Assembly: GCA_951802425.1 (NCBI GenBank) | Contig: OX637796.1 | Span: 3,782,001 to 3,846,000 of the forward strand | Length of the DNA: 64,000 nucleotides | Direction: 5' to 3' | Origin: Clavaria fumosa | Taxonomy: Eukaryota > Basidiomycota > Agaricomycetes > Agaricales > Clavariaceae | Shown here: one piece after another, positions 19,054 through 29,256 of the stretch | Layout of the letters: each line of letters starts with the position of its first letter | Position numbering within the stretch: position 1 is the stretch's first letter | Position numbers and translations under genes: made by a program | The notes under the pieces: model-generated | What the model saw: the letters and a program-made list of their open reading frames with translations, nothing else | The model's database searches: none | What the model was told of the DNA's origin: nothing

Positions 19054-19676
19054 TCAGGGTAATATCTGAGCAATAAGTAAATTCATTTTTAAATGACCTT
19101 GCTTCAGCAAGGTCTCCCACCGCCGAAACGGAGGCCAAAAAGGGGGCGAGTGCCCTGAAAAGCGAAAAGGTGCGAGCTTTGCAGAACTCAACACGTAAGC
19201 AAGGTCGCCGCTGACGAAGTCCGCCTTACTAGTAAGATACAATGTCGTATCTATTGCAATTTCCTCTGTGACGCCGAAAGCTTGCCAGCGCGTAGCTACC
19301 GCCCTCCATAGAAACAAGCTCGTCAAAACCAACGCTATGGCAGCTTTGGCCCTGCCAGGTAACACAGATACAGTCATAATAGAATATCTCTCTGAAGAAG
19401 AGAACAAACCTCGGGCTCCGTCAGGAATGGCTCCGTCAGCGAAGAGGCTGGGAGGCCAAGAGAATACGCAAAAGTCTCATACAAAAACCTGTACCCCGGG
19501 TGCGAGAGTGTGAGAGTTCCATATATCACGGCTACACGGGGCGATGGAGCGGCGTTCGCCACTTCTAGTAAATAACAGCTCAGCATTGAGATAGAACGCG
19601 GGCTCAGCCTGACCAGGGTTACCATACCCAAGTCTCCCTGCCCGGACGCCGCCGCCTCAGCTGGTCGTAGCCCCAA
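19054..19676 (-). CDS. Unclear gene or remnant, unidentified
   Basis: Two overlapping minus-strand open stretches (19676-19374 and 19407-19054) look coding but no intron joins them cleanly. The first has hydrophobic, tyrosine-rich sequence (YRFLYETFAYSLGLPASSL). The second has a possible membrane segment (AAIALVLTSLFLWRAV). A GT...AG pair from about 19497 to 19413 is possible but leads to a short tail. I recognise no family. It may be a small real gene upstream of the kinase gene, or a decaying one. Confidence 0.3.
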
Positions 19677-19809
19677 CGATGATGTGTCAGAACAGAATTT
19701 TTAAGTAGTGATAGTCACTGGTTGATTTCATCATTCCAGTGGCCAAACCCACCACACAAACCACAGCATCCTATTGAAATGGATGCTAACATGGGTGAGA
19801 GACAAAATA

Positions 19810-21870
19810 TCAGCTTCTCCCTGTCATACCCGCCTCGACCATCTCCGTTATCCAGCTCATCAATACGTCGTCCTTCAAGCGCACAGACTCCATAAGGGCG
19901 CGGACAACCATGAACGCTCTTCTGCCACGGCGCTCCCCTTCCCGCTCCGCGTTCTCTGCATCGTCAATGTCGGCATCGGCCTCCGCGCCCTGGTCATCGC
20001 CGTCCTCTACAACCCCGGGGAACCCGAAATGGTCGGCATCCGCGCGCGGCGCTGTGTCCATCGACGCGAACGAGGCGCGGAAAAGAGCACGGATGCAGAG
20101 CAACGCAGTGAGACACGAGGACGGAGGATCAGCCGACGGCCTCTGGAATGTCACTGCCGTTTTCCCAGGAGGCGGGAGTGGGCGTTGCGTTGGCGTGCTG
20201 GTCGGGTACGGGTACGGGCCTCGAGGAAGAGTAATGGTATCACTCTGCGATGGAGGCAGTGGCAGCGACTGTGACCCAGCAAGATGTGTCGTGACGTGCG
20301 CTCGGAGGAAAGGCCTATTTGCTGGCTTTCTAGAACACGTCTTCCACAGGCACACGGTGTCTGCATTCTTATTGATATGCTCCTGGAGATGCTCGTAGAG
20401 TGCGCCAGGCGAGTCGAATATGCCTGCAGTACAATGCGCGCGTTCCCAATGGCATTTGAACCGTTCGTCAGGGATGGGATCCTTGCGCCTATCAACCCCA
20501 CGAACGACGAATCTTTGCGGGGGGCCTTGCAATACCATCGCCTGAGCTTGCGGAAATACCACGTTCACATTTTTGATAACGTCTGATGCCACAAGAAGAG
20601 GGAATTGTTCCTGATGCGGCGAAAAGACATCCTTGTACAAGTGCCAAAAATCGACTTGCGTGAGCTCTCCTTCGGCTTTGGCCACAAACATAGTTTTCAT
20701 CCTCAAAGGTCCAAATCAGTAACTCCAATTATATAAAATAAAAGCCAAGATATGAGTTCACCATTCATAGCATCGCTGAGGTTCCGGTTTTTCAAGCAAC
20801 GTGTCCAATTCCTCCGGAGAGATTTCATGGTCCTTCGTATTGGGCGAAACGACAGAGACCGTCTGTACCTCTCCTCCCACATCCACTGACACAGTCTCCT
20901 CAACCTGCTCATGCAGGAGCAGCTGGACAAGAAGCCTCAATGTAGCTGGCATGTCCGGATGCATAAGAAACGCCTTGGTCATCGCCGGACGCGACAAATG
21001 CACGTGCAAGTAGTTGACACAAGCCTCTACGAGCGGCTTGTCTGCAAACAGTGGGAGGTAGCGCAGCGCAGCAGACAGGGCGGGCGAGCTCGCGGAGAGG
21101 TGTGCCGTGTTTGGGGTCGACGCGGACAGCACAGACGTGAGCGCCGTCAGCGCTGCGACGATCAACGTACGGTTAGACGAGTGGTCTGCGATACGCTGCA
21201 GCACGAACACGGGATTGCTGCTGTCATCCTGCGATGAGGGCGCGGGTAGGACCACATGAGACGCGACCGCGTTCAGGAGCTCAATGGCATGCAGGATAAA
21301 CTCGATGTTCGTGTCGAGGTCTGCTCTCCTGTTCTGGAGCGTCTTGAAGATCATGGGCTGCGTGCGCGGGTGTCCTGCCAGCTCGAGTGCATTCGGCTCG
21401 TTCACGGCTGCGTTTCGAAGGATAAAGAGCGACTCGAGGGCGTGGCGGCGTTGGCGGTCGGACGCGCGCGACGGCGCAAAGAGAAGCGACTGGTTTTCAA
21501 CACCCGCGTCGTCTGTCTCGCTCGCGTACCGCTCTGGCCATTCGAACAGCGTGTCCGTCAGGCCCGGGATGGCCCTCAACAGGAACTGCTCGTTATCGCA
21601 CAGTCGACATAGGCGGTCCAACGCCCACCCGATCTCGGAGTCGATCCCCGAGCGCAGGGAGAGCAGCATTCTGTTGTTGGGAGATGCCTCGGTGTACCAC
21701 CCTAACGCCACATTCGCGTCAAGTTCTGGACCGTAACACTAGGAAGCGGCCACACGGAGAGACGTACGTTCATAGTCATCAGTGATGTTGGGGCGGTTAA
21801 CAGGAGGGGCATAGGCGGGGCGGAAGTAAGGTGTGGCCGCCGGTTTGACCGTGGACGCATATGACAACAT
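19810..21870 (-). CDS. RSC9/ARID2-like chromatin-remodelling subunit
   Basis: The main exons are 21870-20762 and 20701-19810, joined by a GT-AG intron in TGAATG/GATGAAA. The N-terminal part (YFRPAYAPPVNRPNITDDYER) leads to an armadillo-like helical region (residues about 60-330), then an RFX-like block (FWHLYKDVFSPHQEQFPLL, VVFPQAQAMVL) and a zinc-finger block (CHWERAHC...H...H). These match fungal RSC9, a subunit of the RSC/SWI-SNF remodeller in the nucleus. No ARID domain is visible upstream. An in-frame TAG at 21739-21741 interrupts the N-terminal part (see findings), so the gene is mutated, mis-sequenced or spliced in a way I cannot see. A short upstream exon (to about 21966) may exist. 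Confidence 0.7.
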
Positions 21871-22041
21871 ATTTCCGTCCTTGCAGCACCTTGCCCTCAC
21901 ATCACGTGTAACTTCAAGTCGCTGTGTTATTACAGGCAACCAGGTGTCTACAAAATCCAAAGACAAAGGTCCGTATGGTTTAGAGCCAATGGAAAGAAAT
22001 GGAGCTTAATGAACGAATAGTCTGTCCACTTTGGTAAATGT

Positions 22042-23948
22042 TCAAACCAAGAATTCTTGCATGGCAGCAAGCACGTTCTTCCAAAACGTCTCCAGCACCA
22101 CCCTGTCAAAGGCGTTTTCGTCATACCCGAAACTGAGCCACATCTGGCCGGCAAACGTGTACCCAAACAGCAGCATACCGCCGTTGCGCTGCCTTGACCC
22201 CGTCGTGAGCGTGCGCAGACGCAACGAGGGGTACTCCGTGTGCTTGTAGATGGCATCCAAGTTCCCAAGCATCGACGTCCCCAACAACGCCGACGTCGGG
22301 GCACGCGCGGCAGCGGGGGTGCTAACGTTGACCGTGGGCGCAGCAACCGAAGGCTTCTCGCTCCCCTCTCTCGCTTGCTCATCGTCCACTCTTGCCCATG
22401 TGCGCGCGATTCGCGCGCGCTCGCGGGCCATCTCTAGGATACGCGTCACGATCATGCAGCTCTTGGCGACCTTCAGACTTTGCTGCTTAACCATCCGCGC
22501 TCGATGCCAGAATATATCAGTCGCGTCTTGGTCCGTAGGGAAGAACGATGGTAGTATGATGTTGAAGTAGCTGATAGCCAGATACCAGTAGGAGTCATTC
22601 TTGGGTGGCCGTGTGACATATGGCCGCACATTGATGGGAGAATACATTAGGCTAGTCACGGTAAGTTCACGTCAGATTTTGGATATCCAGAAGTGGACGA
22701 GGCAACTCACATTGGTAGGTCGCGCTTCTCCTTGCAGGTCCTAGCCCAGGCCGCGTTGCAGATAGCGAACATTGCTGCCGAGATGGAGACACCATGCGCT
22801 TTGCAAGCCTTTAACATCTTCTTGGTGTGTTCCGGGTCAAAGGGTACTGTTGGCACGACAGTATGGCGAACCGGATCGGACCTTCGGGGGAAAACATGCC
22901 CGCCCTAGTAAAAGAGATGTAAGAAAAGTGTACGGAGAACGGAGGATGATAAACGAACTATCTGTTTCTCAAGGTATCGTTTGAAATGAACGCGACTAAC
23001 GGCGGAACGAAGCCGGCCTGGAAGCGGTGCAAAGTTGTCCTCCAAAGCGCTGGGAAGTGCAGTTTCCTGGCCCAGATCATCTAGCCCAGTTCTCAGCAGA
23101 CGAAATGACACAAAGAACTCACAGCATCAACATAGCGAGCCTTGTACTTGCGATGTTCCTCTGCCAATAGCTGCTCTAACTCGCTTTGACTCTTGCCGCC
23201 ACCGAGGAAGGCCAGAATATCGTGCGCGCATTGGTGACCCGCCATCCCATCACCCAAAAAGTGGGTCGCACAAATCATCAGCTCGTACTGGGATGGCGAC
23301 GGGGTCCGAGGAAACTCCGTGGTTAGGTTTGGAGTAGGCGGTGGAGTGCTGACACTTGGCATGCTTGGCTCCGAAATAATCAGGTACGCGAGGCGATCAT
23401 CAGAAAGCGTACGCGGTCCGTTGAGGTACGACTCAAGAAGTTCTTTCGACAGAGAAACAATATCACAATGAGATCATGAGTTTTAGGACTCGTGGACGGC
23501 ACACCTTGCTTCGTTTGTGTACATAACAGGAAGGTTTTGTCTGCCTCGGCCAGGGCGTCCTCTACGGTCTGGGGTGGGGTGTACCTGGAAGGCGCATAAA
23601 TGGGCTGAGATGTCGACGCTCACATAAAAAATTATATACTTACACGAAACGAATGTCGTCGTAGTCGTGCATGGCGACCCTGGAGGCCAATAAAGGGTGT
23701 CGCAAACGCAGAATGGCCCATATGACGCGGACGCGGGCGTGGTGCACAAGGAATGGTGGTCCGTCAAATCCCACAAGCAGGTACCTGCGGCAGAATCATG
23801 GCATAAGCACAAATCATTAGCACGTCGAAGAGGAGTTAGCGCACATATCATTGACGCCGTTCTGGCGAGACGGGAGAAAGTAAGAAGCTTCGGCATCGCC
23901 GAGGCGACGCTCGAAACGAGTGACGGGGGAGGAGTCCGTGGTGGACAT
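22042..23948 (-). CDS. Condensation-fold acyltransferase-like protein
   Basis: It starts at ATG 23948 (MSTTDSSPVTRFERRLGDAE). Exon 1 runs to a GT donor inside the NDM codons; later exons include FDGPPFLVHHARVRVIWAIL, RFV|YTPPQTVEDALAEAD, QELLESYLNGPRTLSDDRLA, then an HxxxDG-like motif (HFLGDGMAGHQ), PTVPFDPEHTKKMLKACKA, and a last exon ending MQEFLV. The HxxxDG motif and two-domain layout are those of CoA-dependent acyltransferases and NRPS condensation domains. In this version the motif reads H-F-L-G-D-G, one residue of spacing to check. Substrate unknown. No membrane anchor seen. Confidence 0.65.
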
Positions 23949-24000
23949 ATTATTCTGCGGGTGTAGGAATTGTTCTGTATCGCAATCCATGAGGGTAGCA

Positions 24001-24974
24001 AAAGAAAGAAAGGAAAAGGCGATTGGTGAGGCAGGGGAAATAAGCGAGATAAAATACCCCGAAAAAGACTGTCATTTCCAGCCTCCGAAGATTAAATTCA
24101 AAAAAGGACGCATACATTAACGTTGACATTGTCAGCCCCCCAGTCAGGCTCTGCCGAAATCAGAATAGGGTTACGGCAGTCCGATGTGTGGGAGTGTGGG
24201 CAGGAATAGGGAGGAAAGTGATGGGGGACTCTGTATAACTGCCCCCGTTAGCCATTTTGAGCGTAACCGCGTTCCATTTTGGGAGCAACCGATGCGGCGA
24301 ATAGGAGGCAGTATCGTATCGTGTGATGTAGACTCTGACGATGCACGGGGTGATGTTGCCCTTGGCAGATATCCTCTGCCCCCGAGAATCAAGATGCTAG
24401 ACTTGGAAGCAGCGGTTTAAAGTAAGCGCAGAGATGAGACTCTCGAGAGTCCACTTCAGCCTGGAGCGCCGGGTGGCGGGGGGTTCGCAGATCTGCGCCC
24501 CGGCGAACGATGTGCATACCGGGCGCCATCGCGTCATCTGCCACAGGGCTGAATGGGTGCTGATTGATGGAAGCAGATGCGGCGGTGGAGTGGTGGAAAG
24601 AGACCAAGTCTCGTTGCACGGTAGATTCTACTTCGGCAATTTTATGTCCATTCGCGAATGCTTGAACGGGTTCAGATTTGAATCGATGTTGGGGGTCTAA
24701 GCCACAAAAGGCTAGGTTGTGCGAGTGCCAAGCTACAACACCGAACGAATTTCAAAATACAGGAGTTCGGGGCCAAATGGTCACGGGACTGATGATCTTC
24801 GCTCTCGCAAATGGCAATGTACGTACATCTATATCTGTAGCTGGAGATATTCTCAATCTGGGGAAGCTGTCCAATCGTCCACCTGGAGATAAGAAATGGT
24901 AAAATCGTGTGCAAAGTCCACGTTATTCGCAATGTCAAAGCATCCTTGCTCCGAGCTCCTCTCCAACACCGATA
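24001..24974. other. Intergenic, no gene recognised
   Basis: About 1 kb between the start of the acyltransferase gene and the 3' end of the transporter gene. Short open frames occur on both strands but show no protein-like pattern or splice support. It must hold the acyltransferase promoter and the transporter 3' end. No repeat or RNA gene seen. Confidence 0.6.
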
Positions 24975-26332
24975 TCATGGCATGCGCTTCTCGTCCATCT
25001 TCTCCGTTACCCCAACAGGCACCGTGGATAGTTCGGCGGTGAACTTGCCTTTCTCCACGTCTGCCGAACAAGGCCGATTAGGCGGGCTAGCTCCCTCCAC
25101 CGATTTCACCCATGTGTAGTACCTTATGGCAGAAGAGAGTGATCATGTGCAAGGGAAACAGGTCTTAATATGGTCGAAAACGCACATTGTCCCCGCAAGA
25201 ATGACCATGATTGAAGTGGCGCGATTTCTATTTTTGATGCACACCAATGGGAGCAGACGAAGTGATCAGGGGCCTGGAATGAGGTATTTTCGTCATCGGA
25301 CACTCACACGGTGAGGAGATCCTGGAATAACCAGACACCTAACAGCGTCTGAATAACCGATCGGGCGGCCTGCAACACAGCCCTCGTCACGTCAAATGAT
25401 AAGGGAAAGGGGCTGAAAGACGCCTCGTACACTCGAGAACATGTGCGTGATAGGACTGGTGACTTTGATGCTGATCGCCGCCGAAATGCAGAGGAGGAAG
25501 CCGAAGAACCCAGTGACGAGGCTGCCCCATACAAAGAGACTGATGTCGGAGTCTGGGGCGTGGAGCAGCTGACGAAAGCGCATGGGGTCGTTACTGAGCG
25601 CGACGAAGGGCAGAAGCAGCACGGCCGAGCCCGCGTTGGTCCAGTACGCGAGCTGCATGGCGGAATAATTGCAATGCGGGAGCGCCGTCTTGACGAAGAC
25701 AGCGTGTAGGGCGATGAAGAGCGAGGAGAACACGCCGTAGATGAGGGATAGGACGGATGGGGCGGACGCCACCGGTATGCCTGCAGGGGACACGCCCAGA
25801 AAGAAACCGGCTGTGACGATACAGGCGGCAAGGAGAACACGGCGGGAAGGGCGAGCGCTAGTGCAGATGGCGGAGATAACGACCGTGAGTGGTAGAATCA
25901 GTCCGCGTGCTATCTGGAAGAATGAAGCCTCCACACCCCGCAGACACAGGGTGTTGAAGACAAGTCCGATGACATTGACCGAGATGACTGGGAAGAGTTT
26001 TTGGGCGGTCCCATAATCCAGTTTCGGTATCTCGACCTTCTTGGACATGAATGAGGCCGCATGGAGGAGCACAACGGCAAGTACGAGCTGGTTGAACAGG
26101 AACAGCAACGGGAGATCGCCAAATGAGGTCAGTACTGCCTTGTTCCTGCAGCGGGTTGAGTTGCGAGTAGCGTTGGAAAAGTCAGATTCTTACACGAAGA
26201 CCATCTACAGCAACGACGATAAGACAGTCGAAAAATGTGGAGGATGTTACGACTGACCACCAACGCGGCGCTCATGTAGAACGAGACGACCGCGGCCACC
26301 TGTGAAGGCGTTGCATCTTTGCTTGGGCTCAT
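24975..26332 (-). CDS. Nucleotide-sugar (GDP-fucose type) transporter, SLC35C-like (350 aa)
   Basis: Six exons: 26332-26258, 26204-26194 (an 11-nt micro-exon), 26145-25431, 25369-25308, 25227-25186, 25122-24975 (1053 nt, in frame). The spliced protein has about ten membrane segments and the family words MVFVNKAVLTSF, LNTLCLRGVEASFFQIARGL-like sequence and ITHMFSSAARSVIQTLLGVWLF. Known role: Golgi antiport of GDP-sugars. It stands head to head, 275 bp apart, with an O-fucosyltransferase-like gene, which supports GDP-fucose or a related sugar as substrate. The C-terminal tail after TWVKSVEG is polar and variable. Substrate is inferred, not shown. Confidence 0.85.
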
Positions 26333-26607
26333 TGTTGTAGATAGAGGTAAGTGAGCGCTAGAAGCAAGAAGGCAAATTGCACACTTACAGATATCCTATC
26401 GGAGTATATCCCCACCCCGTGTCCGTGACTGGCCACACGAGCGTGATCGAAATTGCAGAACGCTTTGCTTCGATCAAACAACCCAATTGGGAAATTCGAC
26501 ACAGCCACCGCCGTGGCACGCTTTCTCCTGACTGTGTCCGGACGCCCTTCCGTCTTTGTCCTCCTCCTGAAATCCGTTGGTCGTCAGAGTCCTTTTTCTA
26601 AGAAGCC
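26333..26607. promoter_or_regulatory. Shared bidirectional promoter, transporter and fucosyltransferase 1
   Basis: 275 bp separate the two divergent ATGs. Part of the sequence next to the fucosyltransferase start (GTCAGAGTC and nearby) recurs before the second copy at about 29230, so it was duplicated with the gene. A shared promoter would allow co-expression. Confidence 0.5.
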
Positions 26608-28530
26608 ATGCTGCTCGAAGTGCCATCTGCTCTTCGCGAAAAGGATAAAGAGTTGCACGTGTCCACCAGGATGCCTAGATTCGAGCGGATCAGGCGACGG
26701 AAGTTCCTCGTCTTCCTCCTCGTCGTGGTTCTCGCGGCCGGTTTGGCATACGCCCATTTCAATCTCAGCACACAGGTTCCTCTTCTAATTCCAAGGCCAT
26801 CTAAAACGCTGGACGTGCCCAAAAAGCAGTATCCCTCCTTCGAAATTCCACCTGTGCATGAGGCCGACTTCGAGCCACCGGCCCACACTGAACCAACCCC
26901 AGGCGCCTCTCCCTCAGCAATTGACCCGTTGGACCCGTTGGCTTCTCTCAATGGACCACCCACGGACAGTGTATGGGGTTAGTTGCGCCGCACCAACGCC
27001 GTTGCCTATGAGCTCATCTTTTTTTCCCTTTTCTTTTTCTTTCAGAAAACCTCCGAAATGACACTAAGTACATGTCTTCGTGGATATCTGCCGGATGGAG
27101 TGAGTTCATATAATTTAATTTATTTCTCTTTTACCTCATCTGACCCTGATTTTCAGCTAATGACGTGATGACATATGCGAGTCTTTGGTGCCTTCCTCCA
27201 CTGGAAGTTTTACCAATTGAATTTAAACCAGGATAATCTAATTTACCTTGCACTTATTACCGAACGCGTACCAATCATAGGACCCTTTACCGCGTCCCAC
27301 ATAGGCCATGCCCCACCTATACCATTCGGCGAAGTGTTCGATATGCCTCGTCTGCGCAAGCTCCTTGGCAAACCCGTCCTGGAATGGCATGAAGTCAAGA
27401 AGGAAACAAGTGATACGTGGGACGATCTCGGCTGCTGGAGCGTATGGCAGTCTGTCCAGTACAATGACGATCAACCTCGAGGAAGCTACTCTTTAGAATT
27501 GCTCAAGCTCGGTATGTCCACTGAGAAATTACGTCGTCTTTTCTTAGCAGTTGAACGATCCCTGCCAGACATCTCCTACACAACCACCCCAACATGGATC
27601 AAGATGGTACCTGGTTACGAGCACGATCAGCATACTCCTTTTTGGGCTATCGCTAAGCTTGCTTACCCAGAAACGCGCAACCAAAGTCTGCAGACACCCA
27701 TTCCATCCCGGCGTCATGGAGTATCGCTCCCTCCTAACGAACATCTCGTATGCTACGACTATCTGTATTACGTCGCCGCACACCAGGTAAAAGACAACAG
27801 ACCTTATGCCGCCTACCACGCATTCACTCACACGCACAATCCGCAGCCTTTTGAATATTCATTCGATTACAGCCCTGCATGGAACCATGTCGGCAGGCAC
27901 ATACATTGGACTAAAGCTATTGAAGACCTAGCAGCCAGCTACGTCCGAGCCACCGTCGGCGCGCGTGGCTCGGAGCACACACCACTAGTAGTGTCCCCTC
28001 TTCATTCTTTCTTCCCTGTAGCGAATACTCACCGTTTCCCCCTGTATCGTAGTACATCACTATACACGTCCGCCACAATGAATTCGAGAACTGGTGCTAT
28101 GGCGTGCCCAAGGTAGAATGCTTTGCGAACATCACGGTGATCGCACGCCGGGTGCAGGAGGTCAAGGACGAGCTGCTTGAGCGTAAGGGTCTGGACGTGA
28201 AACATGTGATCATGACGAGCGATGAGACGGACCCGGAGTGGTGGGCAGAAGTCAAGGCGCAGGGATGGCTGACCGTCGATCACTCGTACACGGTCAAGCT
28301 GTATGGCAAATGGTGCGTTTTTCTTTCCTCGTCTTGTTGTGCTCTCAACGTCACGGCTGCTACGTAGGTACCCGGTTTTCATCGACGCAGCCATTCAGTC
28401 GAATGGCATTGGATTCGTCGGCACAGACAGGTCGACATTTTCCATGCTCGCAGACCGCCGTGTCAGGTCTTGGCATGACGGGGTGACTCGAATGGTCAAA
28501 TGGGGCACACCGAATGCGGACGATCATTGA
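26608..28530 (+). CDS. O-fucosyltransferase-like protein, copy 1 (507 aa)
   Basis: Eight exons: 26608-26977, 27046-27099, 27157-27176, 27232-27511, 27551-27786, 27847-27987, 28053-28312, 28368-28530 (1524 nt). A type II membrane anchor (FLVFLLVVVLAAGLAYAHF, about residues 33-52) follows a basic cytosolic tail. A Pro/Glu stem leads to the catalytic region: ENLRNDTKYMSSWISAGW, DNLIYLALITERVPII, FGEVFDMPRLRKLLGKPVLEW, PFEYSFDYSPAWNHVGRHIHW, ITIHVRHNEF, HVIMTSDETD, FVGTDRSTFSMLADRR. This is the basidiomycete O-fucosyltransferase-like family; the IHVR arginine is the expected GDP-sugar contact. Intron 3 needs a GC-AG pair. A later start at 26671 is possible. Confidence 0.85.
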
Positions 28531-28689
28531 CAATTTCACGTTTACTGCATCTTTTGGTACCCATATCAGGAAATCATCGTGTATTTTCGTTCGTAGCTTC
28601 CTCCCACGTTGTTTGCGTACTGCAATACGCCCAAGTGCTTCCGAAACCTAGATAGCCTCCTGTAATGCTCACCATACCTCTAGCGCCAC

Positions 28690-28815
28690 CGTCTTGGCGG
28701 CAGGGCAACGAAGAGCGGGGAGAACATGCCGTGGATGTATAGGACGGATGCCTGAAGAAGACACACCTAAGAAGCCGGCCCTGACGCTGAAGACGGCGGC
28801 GGGAAGACTGTGAGG
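28690..28815 (-). pseudogene. Relic of a second nucleotide-sugar transporter gene
   Basis: The plus-strand text around GAAGAGCGGGGAGAACATG, ATAGGACGGATG, GAAGACAC and GGCGGC matches in order the transporter gene at about 25710-25840 (GAAGAGCGAGGAGAACAC, ATAGGACGGATG, GGGACACGCC, GGCGGCAAGG). Only about 120 bp survive, with indels. It lies at the position expected if the transporter-fucosyltransferase pair was duplicated together. Confidence 0.7.
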
Positions 28816-28824
28816 CACTGGCAC

Positions 28825-29115
28825 AAAACTTGTGACAAATTTCTGGGCTTCCCTTTGAAGCTCAGTGATAGTGAGCATGAGGTAAAACAATCCTGGAATT
28901 GATTTGAACAGATTGTCCAAGAGACAAATTTTTTGATTTTGGCCTCTATATTTACAAAGTGAAGCACCAAATTCAAATGGCAGAGGTCAAAAAAGTGATA
29001 ATGAGGAACATATAATGGGCTAGATACAAATTGTGAGAATATAGTAAGTTGCTGGAGGATATGGATATAATATATAGAAACAATGTCTCTCAAACTATGT
29101 CTGCATCAATTTTAT
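28825..29115. other. AT-rich, CpG-free insert of unknown origin
   Basis: About 290 bp with no CpG, between CpG-rich flanks, just downstream of the transporter relic and before the region shared with the copy 1 promoter. It looks like a decayed mobile-element insert. No clear terminal repeats and no coding. Confidence 0.45.
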
Positions 29116-29256
29116 GGGCAATAACACCCACGTGACCAGCGCAAGATCATCAACCCCCGATTATGGTGTCCACGAACTGGCACTTTTCTCCCTACTGTAT
29201 CTGGGCCGCTCTTTGTCCTCCTCCTTTGGTCGTCAGAGTCTATTTTATGAGAAGCT

